From Epiperipatus broadwayi (lineage: Eukaryota; Onychophora; Udeonychophora; Euonychophora; Peripatidae), in the NCBI GenBank assembly GCA_028023455.1, contig JAQFVV010006208.1, forward strand, positions 3,578,963 to 3,642,962: 64,000 nucleotides of DNA, given 5' to 3'. This document shows, one piece after another, positions 10,210-20,939 of this stretch (within the stretch, counting starts at the first letter, position 1; every line of letters starts with the position of its first letter). The position numbers and the translations under genes were made by a program. The notes beneath the pieces were generated by a model that saw only the letters and a program-made list of their open reading frames with translations, was not told the DNA's origin and ran no database searches.

Positions 10210-11085
10210 AGATGCACTGTGACTTCTCCTTTTTTGGAGTCAGGAATCTCTGAGCTACCATACCCAGAGAAACCTATTAGCCACTTTACCTCTCGTTTCC
10301 ATTTCCTGCCCTAAGTTTTTCCCATATTCTTCTCTATCCTGCTCCATCCCATTTCCATAACATAATCTTTGTCAACTCCTTGGCCTTTACATCTAAATCT
10401 ACCTTACCTTTTTCTAAACCCAGCATAAAAACCAAGAACCCATTTTCTGTATAATCACTTTGTTTATATTTATTTTCCCACAATTTCATTTTTTGCACCC
10501 TTTCTGCTTGTAGACATTTTCATTCAATTAACAGATGCCTAATATTTTCTCTGCCTTCCTTACAAAACTTACTGACTAAATCACCCACATTTTTCCGTTT
10601 ATGTGGACATTTCCTTGTTAAAGATCCTGTTCATACCTTAAACAGTAAACTACTTTCCTTGCTATTATCGTAAATTAACTCTCACCCAATATTCTGTTTA
10701 CTTCTATATATATTTAAACTATTTTACTTTTCATATAAGTTCTCCAATTCCCTATTTTTTATTAATGCATCTATTCTTCTATCCCAGTCTTTGCAACTAT
10801 ACTGACACAAAGTCTTTATCCAAATCTTCTGCATATCATACTATATTTCTCACCCATCTTGTTGCCTGTCTTTTATTCATAACCCATTAAATACTATTTT
10901 GGTTATTCTCTTATTATCCATAAATTGCAATCTACTGAACATTTTCATTTTACTTTTTTGCATCTCATATAAAAACTTGACCATCCCATTTCTCCTTGAA
11001 TTGCCTCCCTTGCTGTCCATACTTCTGCATCTAATGCATGTCTTTCTACTTCTCTTTATCAATATAAAATCACCAAAGCCTTAAG
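10210..11085 (-). mobile_element. LINE 3'-end fragment, same family as 45066-45800
   Basis: The minus strand encodes a decayed version of the protein at 45089-45709. For example 10380-10495 in reverse gives MKLWENKYKQSDYTEN and FMLGLEK, matching MKLWKNKYEKSDYTES and FMLGLGK. Downstream non-coding sequence also matches (GGTTTCTCTGGG, GAGATTC.TGACTCC). Stops and frameshifts are frequent. It is a 5'-truncated LINE end inserted antisense to the host gene. Confidence 0.75.
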
Positions 11086-11101
11086 AGCAAAACAATAACT
11101 G

Positions 11102-11337
11102 CAAGGAAATCAAATCATATATCATGTGACTTAATTTAATAAGCTTCTAAAAATGTTATCTTAAATCTAATGTTTGAATATCCTAGTGCCTCACTGAGGA
11201 ATGCCAAAAGCATGAAACTGGTCTGCATATAGGAATATTCTGAAAAACTTGTTAAGAGCTATTGGCATGCTCATTAAATAACATTTGTAGTACAAGCTTA
11301 TTAAATTAAGTCATGTGATATGCGAATTGATTTCCTT
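11102..11337 (+). mobile_element. Family B element with terminal inverted repeats, copy B1
   Basis: Termini 11102-11162 and 11276-11337 are inverted copies (AAATCAAATCATATATCATG with TATGCGAATTGATTTCCTT). Between them lies a single hammerhead-like motif in + orientation. Related outer ends (AATCAAGTCATAYATCA, CACGTGACTTAA) occur at 48378, 48800 and 55560. About 236 bp, no ORF: a non-autonomous element. Confidence 0.8.
11176..11240 (+). ncRNA. Hammerhead ribozyme motif, family B1
   Basis: CTGAGGA (11194-11200), perfect stem II ATGC/GCAT with loop CAAAA (11201-11213), GAAA (11214-11217), then CTG and GTC (11221-11223) with cleavage expected after 11223. Stem I can form from GAATATCCTA upstream and TAGGAATATTC downstream, plus a weak inner helix. 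Stem II differs from copy B3 by compensatory changes, good evidence for RNA-level selection in the family's past. Confidence 0.75.
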
Positions 11338-12071
11338 ACAAGAATTATTGCTTGTATAATATTTTATTTTATATTATTTTCTTAAAAATTATAGAATTCT
11401 AATGAGAGTTTTTAACTTTTCTTATGCACTTGTAATTTAGATATGAGGACTTGGAGGTGCAAATTAAGAATAGCTTGAAAATGAATTAATGGGAAGCTAT
11501 GTATACAAACTTCCTTGAGTGGGATTCTTATATACTTTGTATAATCTGCTAAGCATGCTTTCAATATCTTCTAGTAATATCATTTATGTATAATTTAATA
11601 CCATTTATATCTCATAACTCATGAACAATGCATAGATGCATCATTATGATTATGATATCACATGGAAAGCATGCTTAGCAAAAAAAAAAAAAAGTTAGAT
11701 GCAAAAATAGCATGATAGACATATTTCTCTTTCAGTTAGCCAGAATGTAAGCATTAAGAAATTAATGTATATTAAGGCATCTATAGTTGAAAGATGTTAC
11801 TAATATTAATTGCAATATATTGGAAATGAAATCTATAAATGCTGATTGATTCATTAATATTACGCAAACTTCTCATATGCTTTAGAGTGTGAGACAAAAT
11901 GGCTATGCCTGAAATGTATCATTTTTCATATACATACATATTTATCTTAATTGTTTGATATTTTCTCATTAGTATAAATAACATTGTTTCGTAGTAGTTT
12001 ATTATAGGTTATCTTGATAAAGCATTAATTAATTAATCACAAATATAATTTTATTTTCCTCATGATTTTAG
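11338..12071. other. Intronic sequence with a small palindrome
   Basis: Mostly featureless. GCTAAGCATGCTTTC near 11550 is repeated inverted as GAAAGCATGCTTAGC near 11663-11678. A T-rich tract and TTTTAG acceptor precede the next exon. Confidence 0.5.
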
Positions 12072-12185
12072 GTAGTTTTTTTAGGTGTTCATAAATTAAT
12101 AAAGTATATTTCAAAGTCTAACCTGACTCCTGATATTGGCGGCAGCTTGAACTATGATCATCAGCAATGGCTTAAAGTTCGTTTG
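12072..12185 (+). CDS. SESTD1: SESTD1-like exon 2 (end of Sec14 domain)
   Basis: A 114-nt exon of 38 codons, phase 0 at both ends, between TTTTAG and the donor GTAAGT. It encodes VVFLGVHKLIKYI, then NLTPDIGGSLNYDHQQW and LKVRL. The GGSL.YDH..W pattern is the C-terminal end of the Sec14/CRAL-TRIO domain. It matches SESTD1 better than Trio or Kalirin, which have DGCLEYNHEEW at this place. It joins in frame to exon 1 (FEFE|VVFL) and to exon 3 (KVRL|DFEKF), exactly as in the family. No damage is visible. Confidence 0.88.
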
Positions 12186-13198
12186 GTAAGTTACTTTTAA
12201 CCGAATGTCAAGAAAACTTTGCATGAATAAATTTTTAGTATATTTTAAAAAAAAAAGGAATTTTAAAATTATTTATAAAATAATTTTTTTATTTACTTCA
12301 AATACTCAATGAACTATAATGAATGAAAAGCTAAATATTTTAATTATGCAAAATTTATTTTTTTATTGTAAATACTTCACGGAACAAATACGTCCGAATA
12401 CATTACTAGGACGAATTTGCAAGCAGATTCTAAAGAACCATTTAGCCTTTTGCACATTGATGCCAACTCTCTTCTGTCTAATAAAAGGAGATACTTTTCT
12501 TTCATCTGAACTTCGACTGTATATATTGTAACCGCAAAAGCTGAAGCTTTATTTTGGCGTTGATCTTAGTTTATAAACCAATCTGCTAACAACGTATTTG
12601 GAACGTGATTGTATTTATAGTCATTATATATTTGATCAGCAGTAAAAATCATTTATATGCGATTAAAATTATTAGTATTATTAATATATTATATATATGT
12701 GATTGCGGTTGAGCTTATTCTACCAACAGTTAATAATTAGATTATGTGCTAACTTGAATAAACTTTGCCCAGTCAATAGTATCTTTAAAAGCAAATCATG
12801 TTCTCAATACAAACAAATGCCTATCACTTAAAGGCTACTACTATTTCTTCAATATTTTTCTCCAAGTCTTTTTTTTCATTTTCGTATTTATTTAATTGTC
12901 TTTAATCATTTAGATGGGTGTTCTCTGCACTATGTTGTTTATAACCCTCAACTTTGAGAAAATAATGATAGGAACAAGCTAACTGATCTTTGAATCCCTA
13001 GTTCTGAAATGGAGTTTGCGTCAGTACTTTCATTCGGCCAATGATTATATATTTAGTGGTATTTAAGATCCTTTCCTCAAAAATTTAGAAGAGTAGAAAA
13101 TTATTCAAAAGATGCCCTATTTTACAAAATAATTGTAATGTCTATTATGGTAATGGTAGCAATGTGGGAGATAGTTAAGTGAAAAGGATTTTTTTTTT
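12186..13198. other. Intronic sequence, nothing recognised
   Basis: Start of the 15.6-kb intron. AT-rich, with a 70-codon chance frame at 12319-12531 that resembles nothing I know. Confidence 0.45.
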
Positions 13199-13320
13199 CT
13201 GAAAATATAAGTGCCTGAATGTATATACTTTCTTTGATGCGAACATCTCAAGACTTAAATGTGCTACTGCACTTATAAGTAAGAAATTATTAAGAGTTAG
13301 GTATGATATAATTGTCCTTA
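13199..13320. repeat. Direct repeat, copy 1
   Basis: About 120 bp (GAAAATATAAGTGCCTGAAT ... ATGATATAAT) recur at 14288-14407 in the same orientation with roughly 80 percent identity by eye. The spacing of about 1.09 kb could reflect LTR-like ends of a small element or a local duplication. Confidence 0.65.
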
Positions 13321-14287
13321 GGGTCTTACAGAGCTAGGATGTTTAATCGACTTGACAGTTATAAGTTTTTTTGGATTATACGTTATTATGCAAAAGAAGA
13401 TTACATGGTATTAGATTTACTGTGAAGTTTTTTCTTTAAATTTCTGAGGTGTATTAATGAAAAACTAATGATATTAAAAATTAGTTTGTATAGTGGTACC
13501 CATGTTCATCTTGTCAGCATTTTTGATTCACCATTCAAATTTAGAAAGTTGTATTTTTTGTTTGAAATGTTATTGCATCAACACGAATCAAATATTTTTT
13601 TCTTCTTGGAGATATTAATGTTTTTATACATAGGAACAATCAATTTTGGCCTAAAGTTAATGAAAATAATGGTTAACAATTAAGGAATTTGTCCTATCCG
13701 TTTTCATTACATCTAACCAGAACCCCTGGAATGCCCTACTGAAAAATGGTCTGTTTGAAATACTGTACTTCAATTTGCTAAGTTATACCTTTCCACCCCA
13801 GATGGAAATAGTGATTCCTGATTTTTGACATTTTGATCCTAAATCGTAATTGAGAAATGTATATTGATATAAGTATTGAAAACCAATAATCATATGTGGT
13901 ACAATTAAATTAACTAAAGGACTAATTTATAAGAAGATAATCAGGTTATTTTAGATAAGAATAATAATTTCTTATTTCTAAGCACTTCGTAATATAAAAA
14001 ATTGTATTGGATATATAAGATTTTAATACTTTAATGGCATAAACATTTATCATCTGCTTTTTAGAAACGTCATGACTTTATTGTATTTGATTATACAAAA
14101 AATTTTAAATGTGGCAAAATTTTTTTATCCGGTGACTTTATTGATAGTTCAGGAGATGATATTTGTGTTTCAGTACCTTATAAGTAATAAAAAAGATTTC
14201 AGCCAAAAAAAAAAGGAGAGAGAGAGAATGAGAGAGCAAAAATTAGGATGTCAACAGACAAGTAAAAAAGATGTCTTCCAATTTATT

Positions 14288-14407
14288 TTTGAAAATATAA
14301 GTGCGTGAATGTATGAACTTGCTTTGATGTGAACATTTCGAGAATTAAATGTGCGACGGTACTTATAAATAAGGAGTTATTAAGATTTAGGCCTGATATA
14401 ATATCAA
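14288..14407. repeat. Direct repeat, copy 2
   Basis: Partner of 13199-13320. Shared landmarks are TATAAGTGCSTGAATGTAT, AAATGTGC and ATTATTAAGA.TTAGG. The sequence between the copies shows no coding similarity. Confidence 0.65.
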
Positions 14408-14504
14408 CAGAGCCTCTTGAATACAAGAGATTATAATACAAAAAAACATAAAACCATTGCTGTAATAAACAGTCTATTTATATTGCACTGTCTACATATA
14501 TAAT

Positions 14505-14992
14505 ATAGAGAAGGGAATAAACCTTCGGTCATGCGCTCTTTACGAATTTACACACTTACTCATAAGCATCAGTTTAAAAAGCATACGTGGACCACTTATG
14601 CTTAGAACTTATTGTTATATAAGCCAACCTTCCACTGTGCTGGAATAAGGGTTTTAACATATTGTCTGCCTGAATTATAACTTGACTACATAAATTGTAT
14701 GAATTTATTCACTGTGTAGCAGGGGAGAAATAGAATCTCATTTTTAAGTACCTGCAATTAGAAATAAATATTACATTTTGAATTTACTGTAATAAATATT
14801 CTATTTGTATAGTGCTGATTGCACACAATAGGTTAAAGCCCTGATTCGATCACAGTGAGCAAAGTTTGACTCATGTAACGATAGCTCTAAGCGTACATCG
14901 TCCCCGTACACTTTTTAAACTAATGCTTGTGGATGAGAGCATGTCTTTGTAAAGAGATCATGATCGAACATTTATTCTTTTCTCTATATTAT
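14505..14992. repeat. Foldback element with about 80-bp arms
   Basis: The left arm (ATATAGAGAAGGGAATAAAC ... CATAAGCATCAGTTTAAAAA) pairs with the right arm 14905-14992. Outer ends are TATAATATAGAGAAG and CTTTTCTCTATATTATA. The interior is about 330 bp without an ORF. It belongs with the fragment at 8268-8365. Confidence 0.7.
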
Positions 14993-15383
14993 ATAAAACT
15001 GTTTGATTATATGTAGACCACTTGATTTTTTATTTATATGTAATGGAATAATCAAAATGATTTATTATGAATTTACGAGTAGTACAAAGAAACTGATTCT
15101 TTGTGAATTTACCTTTGAACTCTGTGATTTAAAGTTATTTTTTTAATTCTAATTTTATTCTGGTCCATTAGCACATCAATGCATATATTTTAACAACTTT
15201 AGTTAAATACGAATTGTATGCCCCATTGTTATTTTATTTTAATTTGGACGCTATAAATGACATAAAGAAAACTTCACATGATCACCATCTCATGCTAGCA
15301 CATAACTGTTAGTAAACAGGCAAAAACTCTCCATATAGTAGTGCCACCTTGTGCTAACCAGAGTAATCAATGGATACTAGAAG

Positions 15384-15445
15384 GTTTGCTCCTCACTGAC
15401 GAAGGCCACAAGACAAGCCAGAAACTAGTCTGGGGATATTGAATG
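15384..15445 (+). ncRNA. Hammerhead ribozyme motif, family A2
   Basis: CTGACGA (15396-15402), stem II AGGC...GCCA with an enlarged loop (CACAAGACAA), GAAAC (15421-15425), TA, then GTC (15428-15430). Inner stem I is TCCTCA upstream with TGGGGA downstream. The outer ATCCAA/TTGGAT helix of other copies is absent here. The first stem II pair is A-A, as in all family A copies, which is unusual. Confidence 0.72.
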
Positions 15446-15837
15446 AGTAGGCACTAGATAGGGATTTTATGCACAAACCTTCTGGCATCTATTGATTACT
15501 CTGGTTAGCACAAGGTGGCACCACTATATGGGGAGTTTTTGCCTGTTTACTAACAGTTATGTGCTAGCATGAGATGGTGATCATGTGATGTTTAGTGGTT
15601 TAACACCAATCCTGCCTAATAGGATAATGGTGGCTATGGTTGTTAAAGAGCCAGTCACCAAAATGTATGGGTGCTGAATTGAGTTCAAACTCGTATGACT
15701 ATATAAGCTATTGAGCTTAGATTGAAAATATTATTGTGTTTTCAATTTCATTCTCATAGTTTTGTAGTGAAGTAGAGATAAAAGGTGGCTGCTGGAGGGT
15801 TGCATTAGATCCTAAGAACTAGGTGCAGTGCTCTCAG

Positions 15838-15896
15838 ATCCAAGGCTCCTCACTGACGAAGGCCACAAGCCAGAAACTAGTCTGGGGATATTGGAT
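15838..15896 (+). ncRNA. Hammerhead ribozyme motif, family A3
   Basis: A 59-nt motif: outer stem I ATCCAA (15838-15843) with TTGGAT (15891-15896), an internal loop, inner stem I TCCTCA/TGGGGA, CTGACGA (15853-15859), stem II GGC/GCC with loop CACAA, GAAA (15873-15876) and GTC ending at 15882. The internal loop in stem I and the apical loop of stem II are placed as in natural type I hammerheads that use loop-loop contacts. Confidence 0.8.
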
Positions 15897-16010
15897 GAGT
15901 AGGCACTAGATAGAGATTTTATGCACAAACCTTCTGGCATTCATTGATTACTCTGGTTAGCACAAGGTGGCACTACTATATGGACAGTTTTTGCCTATTT
16001 AATAAAGAAA

Positions 16011-17057
16011 ACTTCTGAATATATATATGTAATCTGTTGCTGATTTTTTTAAAAATTCTGCACTCGGCTATGAATATGAAGTCCAGGAACTTCGAAAGCG
16101 CTTAGCGCAGATAAATATATAATTTTTACAATATTAAACTTCTCTAACCTGAGCGTGTTAGCGCAGAATTATTGATAAAATTCTTATTGGAAATGAAGAT
16201 GGCATCCCCTTGTTTGATATCATTTATTAATGCTGATCTCTACTTGCAATTGAAAAAAAGTAAAATAGTCTGAAATAACTATTGCAAAATTCCTACACAG
16301 CAAAAGGTAAAGAGGAAGACATTACTGAGCAGGCTAGTCAGTTATCAATCAGTGAGAATTTTTATAGGTTTTCCTTTTTGATTTATCTTTGTCTAAGAAT
16401 AATTAATGCCTGTGTATTATTTGTGTTAATTCTGAGCTGGCAGTTTTATTCTTGTCAAACCGAATATTTCTAGCCAGATTTAAATGAGCCAGTAAGTATG
16501 TATCATTAAATATAATCGTCAAAAATGTTCTTTCATATGTTTAAAATATTGTTAACATATACAAGAGCCATCCATTGATTTATTACGGTCAGATTCATAT
16601 GTTTCATTCAATACTTAAAAAAAAAGGAAATCTAAAATGATCAACTAATGATTGCATGCCCTTGATAATTTTAACCCACCAATCATTCTTACTCATCAGT
16701 AACAAGACGACAAATTCGAAAACTAAATTGGCAATCTTATTGTTTAATGCTGCAAAAACTTAGCAGAAATAGCAGTTGTTTCTAAAACATCAACTATATT
16801 TGGAAAATGATAATTTTTAATGCTTACTCTTGGATCTGTTCACCAGCTTGGGTATGTATGTTCTTGCGTATGACTAACTTTTTAATCTAATTGCGACATG
16901 ATTCACAAGCTGCCCTTATTTTGAACACGGATGTATTTAAGTTTTCTTGTAATGACTTTTTTAATCTAAACTAAATGTTTGCGATAATCATCCCTTATGT
17001 TGTGTAAATAGAATATCAAAGGATTTTAGTTCACTACCCAATATCATTTCCTATCCG
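16011..17057. other. Intronic sequence with a Penelope-associated motif at 16060-16125
   Basis: On the + strand 16060-16125 reads TATGAATATGAAG, a hairpin, CTTCGAAAGCGCTTAGCGC, related to 3395-3450 and 25905-25960. The rest is AT-rich without a recognised feature; the frame at 16282-16473 is not supported. Confidence 0.5.
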
Positions 17058-17440
17058 ATAGTTGGACACTTAATAGAAGAGCAATACAGAAACTTCAGAC
17101 CACTCAAAGAAGTATGGAGAGATGCATGTTAGGAGTAACAAGAACAGATTGAAAACGCAATATATGGGTAAGAGAACAAACAGGTGTTACTGACCTCACA
17201 TGAACAAATTAAAAGACTGAAGTGGAATTGGGCTGAACATATTGCTAGAAGAGATGATAATAGATGAACAATTGAAATCTTAAACTGGATTCAAGACCCA
17301 GAAAGTGACCACATGTGAGATGGATGGATGAAATAAGAAAGTGTGCAGGGGTGATGTGGAGAAGAGAAGGTAAAGATCGAAGATGGATTGGAGAGACTTT
17401 CATCCTGCAGTGGATTGATAATGGTTGATGATGAGTTGAT
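17058..17440 (+). mobile_element. RTE-like LINE 3' tail
   Basis: A broken coding tail gives TLNRRAIQ, RSMERCMLGVTR, HIARRDDNR and WRREG, the arginine-rich C-terminus of RTE-type LINE proteins. It ends in GATAATGGTTGATGATGA, the short-repeat tail of the family. Stops are present. Other copies lie at 19350, 20940 and 46385, all on the + strand. Confidence 0.8.
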
Positions 17441-18359
17441 CTAGAATGGCTTTTAGATGATTACTTGGGGGAAATCATAATTCAGTAGGAAATTAGTAAG
17501 CAACTTGAAAAATATCAAATTTTATCGAAATTTGAACTTCATATCGTGAGCATAGACATACTTAATTTTTTCTTCCCCATTTTTACTGAAATTTTTTCCC
17601 CAATCAAAAATAAAATGGATTTTTTTTTTAAATGTTTTCAAAAAGTAAGCTGCTTAAATTTTTCTCATTTTCACCGATATTTTTTTCATTTTTTATTTTC
17701 CATTCAATGTTATTTATATCTATACTCTTTTAATGTCTTGTACAATTTCTTCCTCTTTTCCCTTCTGTAAAAAATTTTTTTATACTTTTCAAAATTTGCA
17801 AAAGATTTTACTATTGTAATCACAGCTTAAATGGCATATATTCTAAAATTTTTAAAAAGTACTCTACCATCTGAAATCAGCTATTAGTCTTTCGAAATTA
17901 TTTCACTTTTCAGAAGTTATTAAATAGCCTTTTTTTGAGAGTGTGAAAAGTAGTAACTATTTCTGTACATAAGTTATTGAAGTTTTGTTTTGTGTTGCCA
18001 GGTCAGTATGTTCAAAATATTTTGCTTGAATCATGAAATATTCAGAGATTTGCTTTAAGTCAGACTATCAAATATTGCAGTAAAAACGACTTTAAGAGTA
18101 CGTTTAGTTATGCCAACTTTAAAAACTTTTAATATGGTCTTTTAAATCAGAATAATCACAACTATGTAATGGTGGTTATTTATTTTTCAAGAAAACCTCT
18201 CTAAGTGTTTATTTTATTTTATTTTTTGATTATTCATTCTATTTTTTTGAGAGATCTGGCAAAAGTTTATTCTTTATAAAGATATTGCTTCACAAAATAG
18301 TCATGTAAATTAAGAACCATTATCTATCTATATATATATAATTATTAAATGTCTGTATT
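17441..18359. other. T-rich intronic sequence, nothing recognised
   Basis: Low-complexity T-rich DNA at 17540-17780 gives a chance frame. No repeat arm or RNA motif was seen. Confidence 0.5.
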
Positions 18360-18850
18360 TTTAAATCATATAATAATTCAAACAAATCTATTTAACACAG
18401 TATTCAAATTTTAATAAATATATTCTTTACTGGAAATACTTTCAATTGTAAAACTGACAATCTTTATCAACTATTAATTAGTACAAATCTACACAAAACA
18501 AAAATTTTTACATTACCCATCATTCAATCCATTCAAATTTCCCACAATTCTGTTGTTTTTATATTAGCCGATTGTCTATTCATTAAACCCTCTTTATCTC
18601 TAGATATTATCATTGCCTCCTTAATTTTTCGTTTTTCATTACATTGTTCAATTTGAATAATTTTTATATTTGTATTATCAAATTTAAAACCATAATTACA
18701 CATTTTATTATGATCAAAAATAACTGATGGAGTATTCATACGTATTGAAGTTTCATTTCCTTTCTGTATACATTTATACAATATCTTATGATCATTATAT
18801 TGTTTTTGCAATGTATACTTTAAATAGATTTGTTTGAATTATTATATATA
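18360..18850 (-). mobile_element. Penelope-like GIY-YIG fragment between inverted repeats
   Basis: The minus-strand frame 18811-18533 gives NTPSVIFDHNKMCNYGFKFD and NEKRKIKEAMIISRDKEGLM. This is the typical C-terminal half of the GIY-YIG endonuclease of Penelope-like elements (H...GH.FDF ... E...RKIKEA). The fragment is flanked by inverted copies of AATTCAAACAAATCTATTTAA (18374 and 18817), so it may be a deleted element with its terminal repeats. Confidence 0.72.
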
Positions 18851-19059
18851 TATTTACATACGATTGTTAATAAATGACAATATCCAAGCATAAAAAAATC
18901 CATGTAAATTAGCATAAGGTTAGACAAATTAGCAAAGTTTAATAAATAAAATTAAGGATATCAATATTGTGATATTATGTCTTTAAAATGATTAAAATAA
19001 AATAAAATTTAGATCACTGTAAATAATGATTCATATGTTTAAAGAACAATGTACTCATG

Positions 19060-19149
19060 AATTGTTTCACTAGCCTGTATCAAATTGTTGCACTAGCCTG
19101 TATTGAATTGTTTCCCTAGCCTGTATCAAATTGTTTCACTAGCCTGTAT
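19060..19149. repeat. Tandem repeat, four units of 23 bp
   Basis: AATTGTTTCACTAGCCTGTA plus a variable triplet is repeated four times with a few substitutions; the last unit is shortened. A minisatellite in the intron. Confidence 0.9.
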
Positions 19150-19349
19150 GTTAATTTATAATGTTTATCAAAATCTTGGTCTAAGATAAGTTGGGGTTTT
19201 GATTTAGTGTTAAAATAACTATATATAATTGCAATAAAATTCAAAGGTCACATTAAACCAAAAATAAAATGGTGTGATTATGGAGGATAGAAATGGTGAA
19301 TTATTTGTTAATAATAAGTTTATTATGTGAAATAATGTTGGTTTATGTA

Positions 19350-19936
19350 ATGATACAGGTCAGATTATTGCTATAGATGGAAACATAATGGATGAAATTA
19401 ATCGTAGTATTAAACTTAGTTGGAGTGCTTTTGGTAGATATAACTTAGTACTAAAAAGAAATATGCCTATGCGTTTGAAAAGGAAGTTTTTTTAATAAAT
19501 GTGTTTTACCAGTTCTTACTTATGGATCTGAGACTTGGACACTTAATAGAAGAGCAATACAGAGTCTTCAGACTACTCAAAGAAGTATGGAGAGATGCAT
19601 GTTAGGAGTAACAAGAAGAGATAAAAAACGAAATATATGGGTAAGAGAACAAATGGGTGTTCGTTGAAAGAATTAAAAGACCGATGAAGTGGAGTTGGGC
19701 TAGACATATTGTTAGAAGAGATGATAATAGATGGACAATTGAAATATTAAATCGGATTCCAAGAGATTGTAAAAGACCTGGAAAGAGACCATATGCAAGA
19801 TGGATGGATGAAATAAGAACATGGGCAGAGGTGATGTGGAGAAGAGAGGCTAGAGGTCGGAGAAGATGGACTGAACTTGGAGAGACTTTCATCCTGCAGT
19901 GGATTGATAATGGTTGACAATGATGATGATGATGAC
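19350..19936 (+). mobile_element. RTE-like LINE 3' fragment
   Basis: Translation in shifting frames gives MDEINRSIKLSWSAFGR, PVLTYGSETWTLNRRAIQ and, in the frame 19657-19917, MKWSWARHIVRRDDNRWTIE with WRREARGRRRWTELGETF. These match the C-terminal region of RTE-type proteins. It ends with ILQWIDNG, a stop, then the repeat GATGATGATGATG. The frameshift near 19670 shows decay, though the tail is the best preserved of the four. Confidence 0.85.
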
Positions 19937-20939
19937 ATTTTCAATATATCAAGTAGTCAATGAGTTTCGTTTGTAGCATTGAAAACCCTAAAAGATGCAT
20001 TGAATTATTAAAGATTATGTTAAAAGCAAACGTGCTTAAAAATATATATTTTATCAAAATTATGGTTAAACACAAAAGAAAATAAATCTTTTATAAATAA
20101 ATCAATATGTTGTTTTAATGGGATGATAAAATTAACTCATTTGTTAAACAACATTAAAATGTTTATCAATAGTAAGATTTTTATCAATAACATTTTACGC
20201 AGTTGGGAAGGCTAATGTATTAGTTAGGGTAAATGTATTTTTTTGGTCAACTGACAGTTTATCTATAAAAGAAAAAGGAAAATAATTTTCAAACAGATGA
20301 ACGTTTGTTGAGCAGTTGTTACTAATTGCTGAGATTGATTCAAGCCATTGAGCTGAAATTAGGTTGAAACCAAAAGCAAAAAATTCTGTAGTGACTTATT
20401 GGATATTTGATCTCGATAATAGGAAAGCTGGGAAAAGTATCTTTCAGTATTATCTTAAACAAAGCTATGGAATTCCTTGTTGAAGATATTATGGACTTCA
20501 GAATGATTTGCTAGAAGTTTACCGAAAAGGACTGACTTTTGATCTTATGCTACATAATTTCTTAGAGGAGAAGATTTTCGAAGAATATTCAAAGTTAAGC
20601 CCCGAAACAATAATCTGCTGCCTTTTTGATTACCTAACTTAGTAACCTGAACTACAACAAGCCTAGTCTGCTAAATTGCCTGCCTATAAGAAAATTGCTA
20701 ATTGAACGTAGTAATGGAATTCCGAAGCAATAACCCAAGGAAGAAGCGATACCAGTATATTATGGATAACTTTACTGAAAATTCAAATAATATTTACCCA
20801 GTTTTGAACATCACTATCCAAATAGGAAATCAAATTTTCAAGATTTGCCATGGATAACTTAAGAATACAATTATATAAGATTTTTATGTCTATGTATTAT
20901 GTGCATAGTAACAATTCATTGAGTTCTGAAAAACTAAAT
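19937..20939. other. Intronic sequence with unassigned coding-like remnants
   Basis: At 20300-20720 short translated pieces look protein-like (for example KNSVVTYWIFDLDNRKAGKS) but stops break them and I cannot assign a family. The rest is AT-rich. Confidence 0.35.

Larger units (their letters stand above)
15278..16010 (+). mobile_element. Family A element with two head-to-tail ribozyme units
   Basis: A left arm (15278-15390) inverted to the right part is followed by ribozyme 1, about 450 bp of body, then ribozyme 2 and its following block ending near 16010. Corresponding points of the two units are 457 bp apart (CTGACGA at 15396 and 15853). Both ribozymes are on the + strand, so cleavage after 15430 and 15882 would release a 452-nt RNA. 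The body has no ORF. This is the layout expected of an animal retrozyme dimer. The copy at 29776-30425 has the same plan but is decayed. Confidence 0.8.

Noticed and set aside
12319-12531. 70-codon open frame
   Set aside because: AT-rich chance frame with no family resemblance and no splice context.
17546-17770. Phenylalanine-rich frame
   Set aside because: Product of T-rich low-complexity sequence.
19602-19892. Minus-strand frames over the LINE tails (also 22045-22320 and 46476-46844)
   Set aside because: Shadows of the RTE-like coding strand, which matches a known family; the reverse frames do not.
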